From: Bordetella genomosp. 2
GTDB taxonomy: Bacteria; Pseudomonadota; Gammaproteobacteria; Burkholderiales; Burkholderiaceae_B
DNA length: 64,000 nt
NCBI RefSeq assembly: GCF_002261345.1
Contig: NZ_NEVT01000003.1
Location: 868,001-932,000, forward strand
Reading direction: 5' to 3'
Of this stretch, positions 50,938-59,298 are shown piece by piece. The notes under the pieces are model-generated. The model ran no database searches. It saw only the letters and a program-made list of their open reading frames with translations, and was not told the origin of the DNA. Both the position numbers and the translations under genes were made by a program. The stretch's first letter is position 1. Every line of letters begins with the position of its first letter.

Positions 50938-52029
50938 ATGAACGTCCGCGAATATTACGAACAGGCCCTGGCGGAGCGGGGCTACCAGCCCGATGCGGCG
51001 CAGAAACAGGCCATCGACCGGTTGCAGGCGTATTACGACGACTGGGTGCGCTTCAAGGCCATGCGCTCGAATGCCTTGAAGAAGCTGCTGAACCGGCCCG
51101 ATGTGCCGCGCGGGGTCTACCTGTGGGGCGGAGTGGGACGCGGCAAGAGCTTCCTGATGGACGCCTTCTACGCCACCGTTCCGGTGGTGCGCAAGACCCG
51201 CCTGCATTTCCACGAGTTCATGCGCGGCGTGCACCGCGAGCTGGAAAGCGTCAAGGGCATGCAGGACCCGCTCGATGAAGTGGCGCGCCGGGTGGCCAAG
51301 CGCTACCGGCTGATCTGCTTCGACGAGTTCCACGTGTCGGACGTCGCCGACGCGATGATCCTGTACCGCCTGCTGCTCAAGCTGTTCGAGTACGGCACCT
51401 CGTTCGTCATGACGTCCAATTACGAGCCGTCGACCCTGTATCCGGACGGCCTGCACCGCGACCGCATCTTGCCGGCCATCGACCTCATCCAGAAGCGCAT
51501 GGACGTGCTCAATGTGGACGCGGGCATCGATTACCGGCGCCGCTCGCTCGAGCAGGTGCAGTGCTACCACACGCCGCTGGACGCGCACGCGCGCGCCGCT
51601 CTGCAGGACGCCTTCGACCGCCTGGCCGACACGCCGCCGCAAGAGCCGCTGCTGCACATCGAGCACCGCGAGATCCGCGCCCAGGCGCTGGCCGGGTCGG
51701 TGGTGTGGTTCGACTTCGCGACGTTGTGCGGCGGGCCGCGCTCGCAGAACGACTACCTGGAGCTGGCCAACCGCTTTCACGCCGTGATCCTGTCGGACGT
51801 GCCGCGCATGGGGCCGCGCCAGGCCTCCGAGGCGCGCCGCTTCACCTGGCTGATCGACGTGTTCTATGACCACAAGATCAAGCTGATCATGTCGGCCGAG
51901 TGCGCGCCCGAGGAGCTGTACACCGAAGGGGCGCTGGCCAACGAATTCCACCGCACGGTGTCGCGCATCCTGGAAATGCAGTCGCGCGAATACCTGGAGG
52001 CGGAGCGGCGCCTGACGGTCGGCTTGTAA
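50938..52029 (+). CDS. zapE: Cell division ATPase ZapE (AFG1 family)
   Basis: AFG1-like ATPase of 363 residues. Walker A GGVGRGKS at residues 64-71, Walker B LICFDEFH with Asp129-Glu130, and sensor region VMTSNYEPSTLYPDGLHRDR. In E. coli ZapE interacts with FtsZ and limits Z-ring stability under low oxygen. Start ATG 50938 gives the MNVREYYEQALAERGY N-terminus; the frame is open upstream through the repeat block, but that would be translated repeat. Confidence 0.92.
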   Translation: MNVREYYEQALAERGYQPDAAQKQAIDRLQAYYDDWVRFKAMRSNALKKLLNRPDVPRGVYLWGGVGRGKSFLMDAFYATVPVVRKTRLHFHEFMRGVHRELESVKGMQDPLDEVARRVAKRYRLICFDEFHVSDVADAMILYRLLLKLFEYGTSFVMTSNYEPSTLYPDGLHRDRILPAIDLIQKRMDVLNVDAGIDYRRRSLEQVQCYHTPLDAHARAALQDAFDRLADTPPQEPLLHIEHREIRAQALAGSVVWFDFATLCGGPRSQNDYLELANRFHAVILSDVPRMGPRQASEARRFTWLIDVFYDHKIKLIMSAECAPEELYTEGALANEFHRTVSRILEMQSREYLEAERRLTVGL

Positions 52030-52068
52030 CGCGCGCCGCCCGGCGGCAGGGTCGGGCTCATAGCGATT

Positions 52069-52087
52069 GATAATAATATTGGTTATC
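52069..52087 (+). promoter_or_regulatory. Fur box upstream of the ECF sigma gene
   Basis: GATAATAATATTGGTTATC matches the 19-bp Fur consensus GATAATGATAATCATTATC at 15 of 19 positions. It stands 36 bases before the likely GTG start of the sigma factor, consistent with iron repression of the sigma-FecR pair. Confidence 0.75.
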
Positions 52088-52123
52088 AATTACTATCAGC
52101 GTTTTCCGTCCTGTCCGCTTGCC

Positions 52124-52648
52124 GTGAAAACCTCTACGCCGTGCGGGCCCGTCGCGTCCGCGCCGGTGCCCGTGGATGTGCTTTACCGCGATCACCAGCC
52201 GTGGCTGTTCCGTTGGCTGCGGGGGCGGCTGGGCAGCCCATTCCGGGCCGAGGACCTGGCCCAGGACGTGTTCGTGCGCGTGCTCGCCGGGCGCAAGCAG
52301 GTGCACGCGGCCCAGGCGCGGCCGTTCCTGCGCACCATCGCCCACGGCCTGCTGCTGGACCACTACCGCCGCGCCAGCCTGGAGCAGGCGTATCTCGACT
52401 ACCTGGCCGCGCTGCCCGAGCCGCAGCAGCCTTCGGCTGAACAGCGCGCCGCGGTGGTGCAGCAGGTCGCGGCGCTGGACCGCATGCTGGCCGGGCTGCC
52501 GGACAATGTGCGGCGCGCTTTCCTGCTGGCCCAGCTCGACGGGCTGTCTTATGCCGATATCGCCACGCGGCTGGGGGTTTCGCTGAGTTCGGTGCAGCAG
52601 TACATGACGCGCGCCCTGACGGCCTGCTATGCCTGCCTCCAGGACTGA
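52124..52648 (+). CDS. ECF sigma factor, FecI type
   Basis: Iron-starvation sigma factor of about 174 residues. Sigma region 2 (YRDHQPWLFRWLRGRLGS, then EDLAQDVFVRVL) and region 4 (GLSYADIATRLGVSLSSVQ) are intact. The start is uncertain: GTG 52124 is the first plausible codon after the Fur box, but no clear ribosome site is present, and another GTG 14 codons downstream would still keep region 2. The gene overlaps fecR by 20 bases. Expected to drive the TonB receptor gene when FecR senses the loaded receptor. Confidence 0.9.
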   Translation: MKTSTPCGPVASAPVPVDVLYRDHQPWLFRWLRGRLGSPFRAEDLAQDVFVRVLAGRKQVHAAQARPFLRTIAHGLLLDHYRRASLEQAYLDYLAALPEPQQPSAEQRAAVVQQVAALDRMLAGLPDNVRRAFLLAQLDGLSYADIATRLGVSLSSVQQYMTRALTACYACLQD

Positions 52649-53612
52649 GGCGCCGCCGGACGACGCGGTGGCGCGCGAGGCGATTGCCTGGTGGGTCAAG
52701 CTGCAGTCTGGCGAGGGCGGCGCGGCCGCGGCGCTGGCCTGTAGCCGCTGGCGCGCCGCCGACCCGCGCCATGAGCGCGCCTGGGCGCGCCTGGAGGGAT
52801 TGGCGCAGGCGGTGCGCGGCATTCCGTCCGACTTCGCCCATGCCCAGCTGCTGGGCGCGCCGCGCTCGCGGCAGCGGCGCACCGTGCTCAAGAGCCTGGC
52901 CACGGCGCTGGTGGTGGGCGGCACGGCGGCGGCCGCATATGAATGGACGCCCTGGCAGCGGCTGTTCGCCGACTACAGCACGCGGGTAGGCGAGCGCCGC
53001 CGCGTGCTGCTGCCCGGCGACATCCGCATGGACCTGGCCAGCGATACCGCGGTGTCGGCCGAACTCGGCGCCGGACGGCGGCAATTGACCCTGTGGCGCG
53101 GACAGATGGGAATCGCGATCCACCATGCCGACGGCGCGCCGCCGCTGGTGGTGCGGGGCGCCGACAGCTTCGTCGAGGCGGTGCAAGCGCGTTTCGCGCT
53201 GCTGCGCGAGCCGGCGGGCATGCGAGTGGACGTCTACGAGGGCAGCCTGCGCCTGGTGGGCGCCGGCGGCGAATCGCGCCTGCTGAGCGCGGGCTCCGCG
53301 CTGTACCGCCAGGGCGGCGCATGGCGCGACGGGCCCGCGGCGGCCGACCAGGGCGCCTGGGTCGATGGACTGCTGGTTGCCAACGGCGATCGGCTCGACG
53401 CCGTACTGGCGCAATTGGCCCGCTACCGCCCGGGCATGCTGTCGGCCAGCGCCGCGGTGGCCGGCTTGCCGGTGTCCGGGGTGTTTCCCCTGGACGATAC
53501 CGACCTGGCCTTGCGGATGCTGCAGCAGACCTTGCCGATCTCGGTGTCTCGCTGGGGAGAATTGTGGGTACGGGTCGAGGCCGCCGGGGCGGCCGCGCCA
53601 GGCCAGGCGTGA
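52629..53612 (+). CDS. FecR-type anti-sigma/sigma regulator
   Basis: Inner-membrane signal protein of 327 residues. Cytoplasmic domain of unknown DUF4880 type at the N-terminus (EAIAWWVKLQSGEGGAAAAL, WRAADPRHERAWARLEGL), a membrane segment near residue 90-108 (LATALVVGGTAAAAY), and a periplasmic FecR domain starting at GERRRVLLPGDIRMDLASDT. It overlaps the sigma gene, the usual order. It passes the receptor's signal to the sigma factor. Confidence 0.93.
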   Translation: MPASRTEAPPDDAVAREAIAWWVKLQSGEGGAAAALACSRWRAADPRHERAWARLEGLAQAVRGIPSDFAHAQLLGAPRSRQRRTVLKSLATALVVGGTAAAAYEWTPWQRLFADYSTRVGERRRVLLPGDIRMDLASDTAVSAELGAGRRQLTLWRGQMGIAIHHADGAPPLVVRGADSFVEAVQARFALLREPAGMRVDVYEGSLRLVGAGGESRLLSAGSALYRQGGAWRDGPAAADQGAWVDGLLVANGDRLDAVLAQLARYRPGMLSASAAVAGLPVSGVFPLDDTDLALRMLQQTLPISVSRWGELWVRVEAAGAAAPGQA

Positions 53613-53711
53613 ATCAATTTGTTGCAATTTGGGGCGGCGCGCGGCTGCAGGTTTGGCGCGCCCATGCGGAATAGCTCCTGCAAACCACCCATTCTTGCAG
53701 GAGTCCCCGTC

Positions 53712-56231
53712 TTGTCTTTTCTTGCTTCTTTCCTGACGGCCCCGGCCGGCGGCGCGCGGCGTCGCGGCCAGGATGCCCGGGTCCGGCCCGCCGCCATGCT
53801 GCCTGCGCTGGTCCTGGCGCTGGCCGGCGCCGGGCTGGCCACCTTGCCGCCCGCCGTGTTGGCGCAGCCGGCCGCCGCCCGCAGCTATTCCGTGCCCGCC
53901 GGTCCGCTCGGCCAAGTGTTGACCGCCTATGCGCGCCAGGCCGGGGTGCTGATCTCGTTCGATACCCGCCTGGTGGCGGGCCTGAGCGCCGCCGGCTTGC
54001 GGGGCAGCTACTCGGTGGGCGACGGCTTCGACGCCATCCTGCAGGGCTCCGGCCTGCAGGCCCAGCCGGGCGCGGGCGGCTGGGTGCTGCGGCGCGTGCC
54101 GGCCTCCACTGGCGGTACCGTGAGCCTGGCGCCGGTGGTGGTGCAGGGCGAGGGCGAGACCGGCACGGGGCAGACCTACGGCGTGGTGTCGCGGGTGGCG
54201 GCCACCGGCACCAAGACCGACACGCCCTTGCTGGAAACGCCGCAATCGATTTCGGTCATCACGCAGGACCAGATAGCCCAGCAGGGCGCCAATACGCTGA
54301 ACCAGGTGCTGCGCTATACGCCGGGCGTGGCGGTGGAAACGCGCGGCGCGACGGCCACGCGGCTGGACCAGTTCACCATCCGCGGTTTTTCTGCCACCAC
54401 CTACCTGGACGGCCTGCGCGTGTTCGGCGGGCGCGACGCGCTGCCGCAGGTCGACGCCTACCGGCTGGAGCGCGTCGATGTGCTGAAGGGGCCGTCATCG
54501 GTCGTATACGGGCAGGGCGGGCCGGGCGGTGTGGTCAACCAGATCAGCAAGCGGCCGGTCGACGGGCAGGTCAACGAGCTGGGCGTGGAATTCGGCACCG
54601 ATTCGCTGCTGCGCGGCATGGCGGATGTCGGCGGGCGCCTGGACGACGAAGGCAAGCTGCTCTACCGGGTGGTGGCTTCCGGCTACAAGGCCGACGGCCA
54701 GCTCGACTATACGAAGGAACGCCGCTATTACATCTCGCCGTCCTTCACCTGGCAGCCCTCGGGCGATACGCGGTTGACGGTGCTGACGCATTTCCAGCGC
54801 GATCCGGACATGGGCGCATACGGCTCGCTGCCGGCCATGGGCACGGTGTACGAACTGCCGGACGGCAGCCGTTTTTCGCGCAGTTTCTATGACGGCGACA
54901 AGGGGTTCGAACGCAGCGACCGCAAGCATTATTCGCTGGGCTATGACTTCGAGCATCGCTTCAACGACACGTTCAAGGCGCGCCAGAACTTCCGCTATAC
55001 GCACGCCGACGCGCAGTACCGCAGCATCTACAACAGCGCCTGGGCCGACCCCGGCACCTACCGCTACCTGACGCGCGGCATGATCGGCACCGACGTGGAG
55101 TTCGACGCTCTCACGCTGGACAACAACCTGCAGGCCGATTTCACCACCGGCGCATTCGCGCACAAGGTGCTGCTGGGCTTCGATTACCAGCACATCAAGA
55201 CCGACACCCTGTCGGCCTCGCGCTGGGGCACGGCCGATTTCAACCTGGACACCTGGAACCCCAACTACGACGCCGGCTACACGCTGCCGCCGTTTACCAG
55301 CGACCAGACCCAGAAGCAATACCAGGCGGGCCTGTACCTGCAGGACCAGATCAAGGTGGGACGCCTGTCGGTGCTGCTGGGCGGGCGCTATGACTGGGCG
55401 CGCACGTCCACCGACACGACCAACCTGACTTCCGGCGCGCGCACCCATTCGCCGCAGCGCGCCCAGGCCTTCACCGCGCGCGCCGGCCTGCTGTACCTGT
55501 TCGACAACGGGGTGGCGCCGTATTTCAGCTATTCGGAATCGTTCGAGCCGCAAAACGGCACAGGCTGGAACAACCAGCCGTTCGACCCGGTGGAAGGGGA
55601 GCAGTATGAAGTGGGCGTGAAGTACGAGCCGGCGGGGTCGCGCATGCTGCTGACCGCCGCGCTGTTCGACCTGCGCCGCAAGAACCTGACCACCACCGAT
55701 CCGGATCCGTCGCACATCTGCGGGTCGGGCCGCTGCAATATCCAGGCCGGCGAGGTGCGCACGCGCGGCCTGGAACTGGAAGCCAAGGCCGAGCCCATCG
55801 ACGGCCTGAGCGTGATCGCCTCCTATACCTGGCTGAACAACGCCTACACCAAGGACAACCCCAATAGCGCGGGCGTCAGCCTGAAAGGCACTCACCCGAC
55901 CGGCGTGCCCAAGCACCAGGCCTCGGCCTGGGTGCGCTACCAGCTGCAGGAAGGGCCGCTGGCCGGCCTGGGCGTGGGCGCGGGCGTGCGCTACCTGGGC
56001 GAAACGTGGGGCGATTCCGCCAATACGTTCCGCGTGCCGGGCGCGACGCTGTTCGACCTGGGCCTGGACTACGACCTGGGCCGTCACCAACCGGCCTTGA
56101 AGGGCTGGCAGGTCAGCCTGAACGTGGCCAACGTGTTCGACAAGCGCTATGTAGCGTCGTGCATCGACGAGAACTGGTGCTGGTATGGCTATGACCGCAC
56201 CGTGAAGGCGGCGGTGCGATACCGCTGGTAG
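53712..56231 (+). CDS. TonB-dependent siderophore receptor with N-terminal signalling (STN) domain
   Basis: Outer-membrane receptor of about 839 residues. A signal peptide with hydrophobic core MLPALVLALAGAGLATLPPA ends near VLAQ-PAAARS, followed by an STN domain (SYSVPAGPLGQVLTAYARQ, then GVLISFDTRL). The plug starts around TYGVVSRVAATGTKTDTPLL with TonB-box-like residues and the barrel ends VKAAVRYRW, with terminal Trp. STN domains signal to FecR, matching the two genes upstream. Start is TTG 53712, which has AGGAG eight bases before; ATG 53664 is an alternative. Possibly the receptor called bfrH in Bordetella, but I am not certain. The ligand is unknown. Confidence 0.92.
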   Translation: MSFLASFLTAPAGGARRRGQDARVRPAAMLPALVLALAGAGLATLPPAVLAQPAAARSYSVPAGPLGQVLTAYARQAGVLISFDTRLVAGLSAAGLRGSYSVGDGFDAILQGSGLQAQPGAGGWVLRRVPASTGGTVSLAPVVVQGEGETGTGQTYGVVSRVAATGTKTDTPLLETPQSISVITQDQIAQQGANTLNQVLRYTPGVAVETRGATATRLDQFTIRGFSATTYLDGLRVFGGRDALPQVDAYRLERVDVLKGPSSVVYGQGGPGGVVNQISKRPVDGQVNELGVEFGTDSLLRGMADVGGRLDDEGKLLYRVVASGYKADGQLDYTKERRYYISPSFTWQPSGDTRLTVLTHFQRDPDMGAYGSLPAMGTVYELPDGSRFSRSFYDGDKGFERSDRKHYSLGYDFEHRFNDTFKARQNFRYTHADAQYRSIYNSAWADPGTYRYLTRGMIGTDVEFDALTLDNNLQADFTTGAFAHKVLLGFDYQHIKTDTLSASRWGTADFNLDTWNPNYDAGYTLPPFTSDQTQKQYQAGLYLQDQIKVGRLSVLLGGRYDWARTSTDTTNLTSGARTHSPQRAQAFTARAGLLYLFDNGVAPYFSYSESFEPQNGTGWNNQPFDPVEGEQYEVGVKYEPAGSRMLLTAALFDLRRKNLTTTDPDPSHICGSGRCNIQAGEVRTRGLELEAKAEPIDGLSVIASYTWLNNAYTKDNPNSAGVSLKGTHPTGVPKHQASAWVRYQLQEGPLAGLGVGAGVRYLGETWGDSANTFRVPGATLFDLGLDYDLGRHQPALKGWQVSLNVANVFDKRYVASCIDENWCWYGYDRTVKAAVRYRW

Positions 56232-56278
56232 CGCAGGGTTGACCGCCCCGCCCGCGTGGCGGGGCTGGCAAGCTTGTT

Positions 56279-56297
56279 GTTAATGATTATAATTCTC
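56279..56297 (+). promoter_or_regulatory. Fur box upstream of the DUF3649-PepSY-DUF3325 genes
   Basis: GTTAATGATTATAATTCTC matches the Fur consensus at 15 of 19 positions. It lies 27 bases before the DUF3649 start and after a CCCCGCC-CGCGT-GGCGGGG hairpin following the receptor gene (56245-56263), so the three downstream genes probably have their own iron-repressed promoter. Confidence 0.7.
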
Positions 56298-56323
56298 AAC
56301 TTAATTTGTTCGCAGGCTTTGCA

Positions 56324-56629
56324 GTGAAACCTGATCCCGGCGCCAGCCTGGCGCGTTATCGATGGGCCGTGGCGTCCCGTGTGGCCGCGGCCGTGCTGGG
56401 CGGCTACGCGCTGGCCTCGGCCACCGCAGCCTGCCTGGCGGTCTGGCTGCCGCTGGCGCGCGTCGATGCCGTCATCACCGCGATGCTGGCGGCCTTCGTG
56501 GCCTACGCCATCGGCGCGACCTGGGTGTTCGCCACCCGCAACGCGTGGCGCGCCTGGGCCGGCATGCTGGCGCCCGCGGCGCTGCTGGCCGCGTTGTTCT
56601 GGCTGGGCCGGCCCGCGGGGGTGGCATGA
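56324..56629 (+). CDS. Small membrane protein, DUF3649 type (iron-uptake associated)
   Basis: Protein of 101 residues with three hydrophobic segments (about 16-40, 43-65, 75-95). It matches the small DUF3649 proteins that lie beside TonB receptor and PepSY genes. GTG 56324 is used because it follows the Fur box closely; a TTG six codons upstream is an alternative. Its stop codon overlaps the ATG of the next gene. Confidence 0.75.
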   Translation: MKPDPGASLARYRWAVASRVAAAVLGGYALASATAACLAVWLPLARVDAVITAMLAAFVAYAIGATWVFATRNAWRAWAGMLAPAALLAALFWLGRPAGVA

Positions 56630-58233
56630 AGCCGTCCGCCAAGCCGCCCCAGGAGCCGGGCGAAGGCCTGCGCCAGGCCATGGCGTGGCTGCATACCTGG
56701 TCCGGGCTGGTGCTGGGCTGGGTGCTGTTCGCCATGTTCCTGACCGGCACGCTGGCGTTCTTCCGCCCCGAAATCACGCACTGGATGCAGCCCGAAATGC
56801 CGGCCCGCCAGGCGGCGATGCCGGCCGCGCAGGCCGCCGACCTGGCGCAGCGCTACCTGCAGCAGCACGCGCCCGATGCGCCGCGCTGGTTCATCGACCT
56901 GCCATCGCCGCGCGAGCCGCAACTGGGGCTGCTGTACCAGGTGCCCAAGCCGGCGCCGGGCGAACGCGGCTTCAAGCGCGTGAAACTCGATCCGAGCACC
57001 GGACAGGAGCTGCAGGCGCGCGAGACGCGCGGCGGCGATTTCCTGTACCGCTTCCACTTTGAACTGGAGATGGGTTTCCCGTGGGGGCGCTGGCTGGCCA
57101 GCATCGCTGGCATGTTCATGTTGGTCGCCATTATCAGCGGCGTGATCACTCACAAGAAGATCTTCAAGGATTTCTTCACCTTCCGCCCCGCCAAGGGCGG
57201 CCAGCGCGCCTGGATGGACGGCCACAATGCCCTGTCCGTGCTGGGCCTACCGTTCCACTTGATGATCACCTTCAGCGGCCTGGTGATCTTCATGGGCATG
57301 CTGCTGCCGGCCGGCATCTCGGCCGCCTACGACAATCCGCGCGGCTTCACTAACGACATGTTCCCGGCCTTCGCCGCGGCGCCGGCCGGCAAGGAAGCCG
57401 CGCCCCTGCTGCCGCTCGGCCGACTGGTCGAACAGGCGCAGGCGCAGTGGCGGGATGGCCGGGCCGGGCGCCTGGTGGTGGCGAATCCAGGCAAGGCCGG
57501 CGCGGTCGTGTCGGTCAGCCGCGATGCGGGCGAACGGGTGTCGTACGGCCGCCTGGCGCCCACCCTGCGGTTTGACGGCGTCGATGGCCGGCTGCTGGCG
57601 CGCCACGATAGCGATAGCGCGGCCATGGTGACGGCCGGCACCATCATTGGCCTGCACCTGGGCCTGTTCGCCGAGCCGGTGCTGCGCTGGCTGTACTTCC
57701 TGGTGAGCCTGGCCGGCACGGCCATGGTGGGGACCGGGCTGGCGCTATGGGTGGCCAAGCGCCGCCAGAAGGCGGGCGGCGCGGCGGCGCAATCGTTTTC
57801 GCTGCGGCTGGTCGATGCCTTGAATGCCGGCGCGATCGCCGGGCTGTGCGTGGCCCTGGCCGCGTACTTCTGGGCCAACCGGCTGCTGCCGCCCGAGCTG
57901 GCCGGCCGCGCCGCCTGGGAAACGCGCGTGTTTTTCGGCGTCTGGGCACTGACGTTCCTGTATGCCTTCGCGCTGCGCGCACGCATGTGGCCCGACCTGC
58001 TGTCGCTCGCCGCCGTGCTGGCGCTGGCGCTGCCGGCCTTGAACGCCGTCACGACGACGCGCCACCTGGGCGTGTCGCTGCCCGCCGGGGACTGGGTCAT
58101 GGCCGGGTTCGACCTGACCGCGCTGGCGGCCGGGACGCTGCTGGCCTGGATGGCCCGCAAGGCGCGCAAGCCGCGCGCCCAGCCTGTGCGACGGCCGCTG
58201 GCGCGCGGCGCGGCGGCCCTGGAGACAAGGTGA
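56626..58233 (+). CDS. PepSY-associated membrane protein (ferric-siderophore reductase-like)
   Basis: Inner-membrane protein of 535 residues: first helix LHTWSGLVLGWVLFAMFLTG, the PepSY_TM signature with conserved His and Trp, a large periplasmic loop, FLYRFHFELEMG, further helices and HNALSVLGLPFHLMITFSG with more histidines. Such proteins are thought to move electrons across the membrane to reduce iron-siderophore complexes. The ATG overlaps the stop of the DUF3649 gene. Role inferred from family and iron-locus context. Confidence 0.88.
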   Translation: MKPSAKPPQEPGEGLRQAMAWLHTWSGLVLGWVLFAMFLTGTLAFFRPEITHWMQPEMPARQAAMPAAQAADLAQRYLQQHAPDAPRWFIDLPSPREPQLGLLYQVPKPAPGERGFKRVKLDPSTGQELQARETRGGDFLYRFHFELEMGFPWGRWLASIAGMFMLVAIISGVITHKKIFKDFFTFRPAKGGQRAWMDGHNALSVLGLPFHLMITFSGLVIFMGMLLPAGISAAYDNPRGFTNDMFPAFAAAPAGKEAAPLLPLGRLVEQAQAQWRDGRAGRLVVANPGKAGAVVSVSRDAGERVSYGRLAPTLRFDGVDGRLLARHDSDSAAMVTAGTIIGLHLGLFAEPVLRWLYFLVSLAGTAMVGTGLALWVAKRRQKAGGAAAQSFSLRLVDALNAGAIAGLCVALAAYFWANRLLPPELAGRAAWETRVFFGVWALTFLYAFALRARMWPDLLSLAAVLALALPALNAVTTTRHLGVSLPAGDWVMAGFDLTALAAGTLLAWMARKARKPRAQPVRRPLARGAAALETR

Positions 58234-58240
58234 TCCGATC

Positions 58241-58567
58241 ATGATGAGCGTCGCCGCTTTCTGCCTGGCCTACGCCGGCTTCGCCGCCCTGTGCCTGGGC
58301 ATGGACCGCCACTACGAGGCGGTATTCGACCGCCAGCTGCCGCGCCGCCATCGCGCTCCCTTGCGGGTCGTGGGCTGGCTGGCGCTGGCCCTGTCGCTGT
58401 GCGCCTCGGCCGCGGTCTGGGGGTGGCGATACGGCACGGTGGAATGGATCGGCATCCTGAGCCTGGCGGGACTGCTGCTGATCTGGTTCGTCAGCTACCG
58501 CCCCGGCGCCGCGCTGGCGACCGGCGGGCTGTGCGCCATCGCGGCGCCGGTGCTAGCCTGGATGTGA
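58241..58567 (+). CDS. DUF3325 family small membrane protein
   Basis: Protein of 108 residues with three to four hydrophobic segments; includes AFCLAYAGFAALCLGMDRHYE, the start typical of DUF3325 proteins found with PepSY and DUF3649 genes. Start at ATG 58241 or the adjacent ATG 58244. It begins 7 bases after the PepSY gene and ends before the convergent mgtC-like gene. Function unknown, presumably part of the same iron uptake set. Confidence 0.8.
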   Translation: MMSVAAFCLAYAGFAALCLGMDRHYEAVFDRQLPRRHRAPLRVVGWLALALSLCASAAVWGWRYGTVEWIGILSLAGLLLIWFVSYRPGAALATGGLCAIAAPVLAWM

Positions 58568-58571
58568 GCCG

Positions 58572-59288
58572 TCAGTCCGTGGTGCTGGGGTTCCAGAATG
58601 CCTGCCGCACGGCGGGCAGCGCGGCGAGCCGCCGCACCAGCGCATCGAGTTCGTCGCCATCGACCGAGTCGGCCGCCAGGGTCGCCTCGATTTCGATCTC
58701 CGTCTGGCCGAAGGCGTGCGTTTCGAGATCGCGCGCCGGGTAATTGCTGCGTTCCAGCTCTTCCTCGAGCTGCACCAGGACCATCTTCTGGTGCGCGCGT
58801 TCGGCGATCAGGTAGACGGTGTTGGTGACCTCGGCCGACTGCACGTCGAGAGGTTTGCGGTTGATGGTGTTGACGATGGGGCGCAGCAGGGTGTTGGCCG
58901 CCAGCACGAACCCGGTGGCCAGCACTGCTTCGGCGATCAGGTCGGCGCCGGCGGCCGCCCCGACGGCGGCCGATCCCCATAGCGTCGCCGCGGTGTTGAG
59001 CCCGCGCACGTTGCCTTCTTCGCGCATGATGACGCCCGCGCCCAGGAAGCCGATGCCCGAGACGACATAGGCCATGACGCGCACCGCGCCGTCGGGACCG
59101 GCCAGGCGGTTGGCGGCGTCCACGAAAACGGCGGCCCCCACGGCCACCAGCACATTGGTGCGCAGTCCGGCGGTGCGCTGCCGGTACTGCCGTTCGAAGC
59201 CGATCAGGCCGCCGAGCACGAACGCCGCGGCGAGGCTGGCCAGGGTGTCGAGCAATGAGCCCGCATTGAGGTTCAGGAAAGCTTGCAT
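58572..59288 (-). CDS. MgtC/SapB family membrane protein
   Basis: Protein of 238 residues. The N-terminal MgtC domain has five helices, with AAFVLGGLIGFERQYRQRTAGLRTN split around the E-R-Q motif and GIGFLGAGVIMREEGNVRGLNTAATLW, the family signature. The C-terminal soluble domain (about 150-238) is ACT-like. MgtC aids survival at low Mg2+ and inside macrophages, partly by acting on ATP synthase. The gene follows mgtA by 10 bases on the same strand, as in Salmonella's mgtCB but with the order reversed. Confidence 0.93.
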   Translation of the reverse strand: MQAFLNLNAGSLLDTLASLAAAFVLGGLIGFERQYRQRTAGLRTNVLVAVGAAVFVDAANRLAGPDGAVRVMAYVVSGIGFLGAGVIMREEGNVRGLNTAATLWGSAAVGAAAGADLIAEAVLATGFVLAANTLLRPIVNTINRKPLDVQSAEVTNTVYLIAERAHQKMVLVQLEEELERSNYPARDLETHAFGQTEIEIEATLAADSVDGDELDALVRRLAALPAVRQAFWNPSTTD

Positions 59289-59298
59289 GCCGGTTTCC

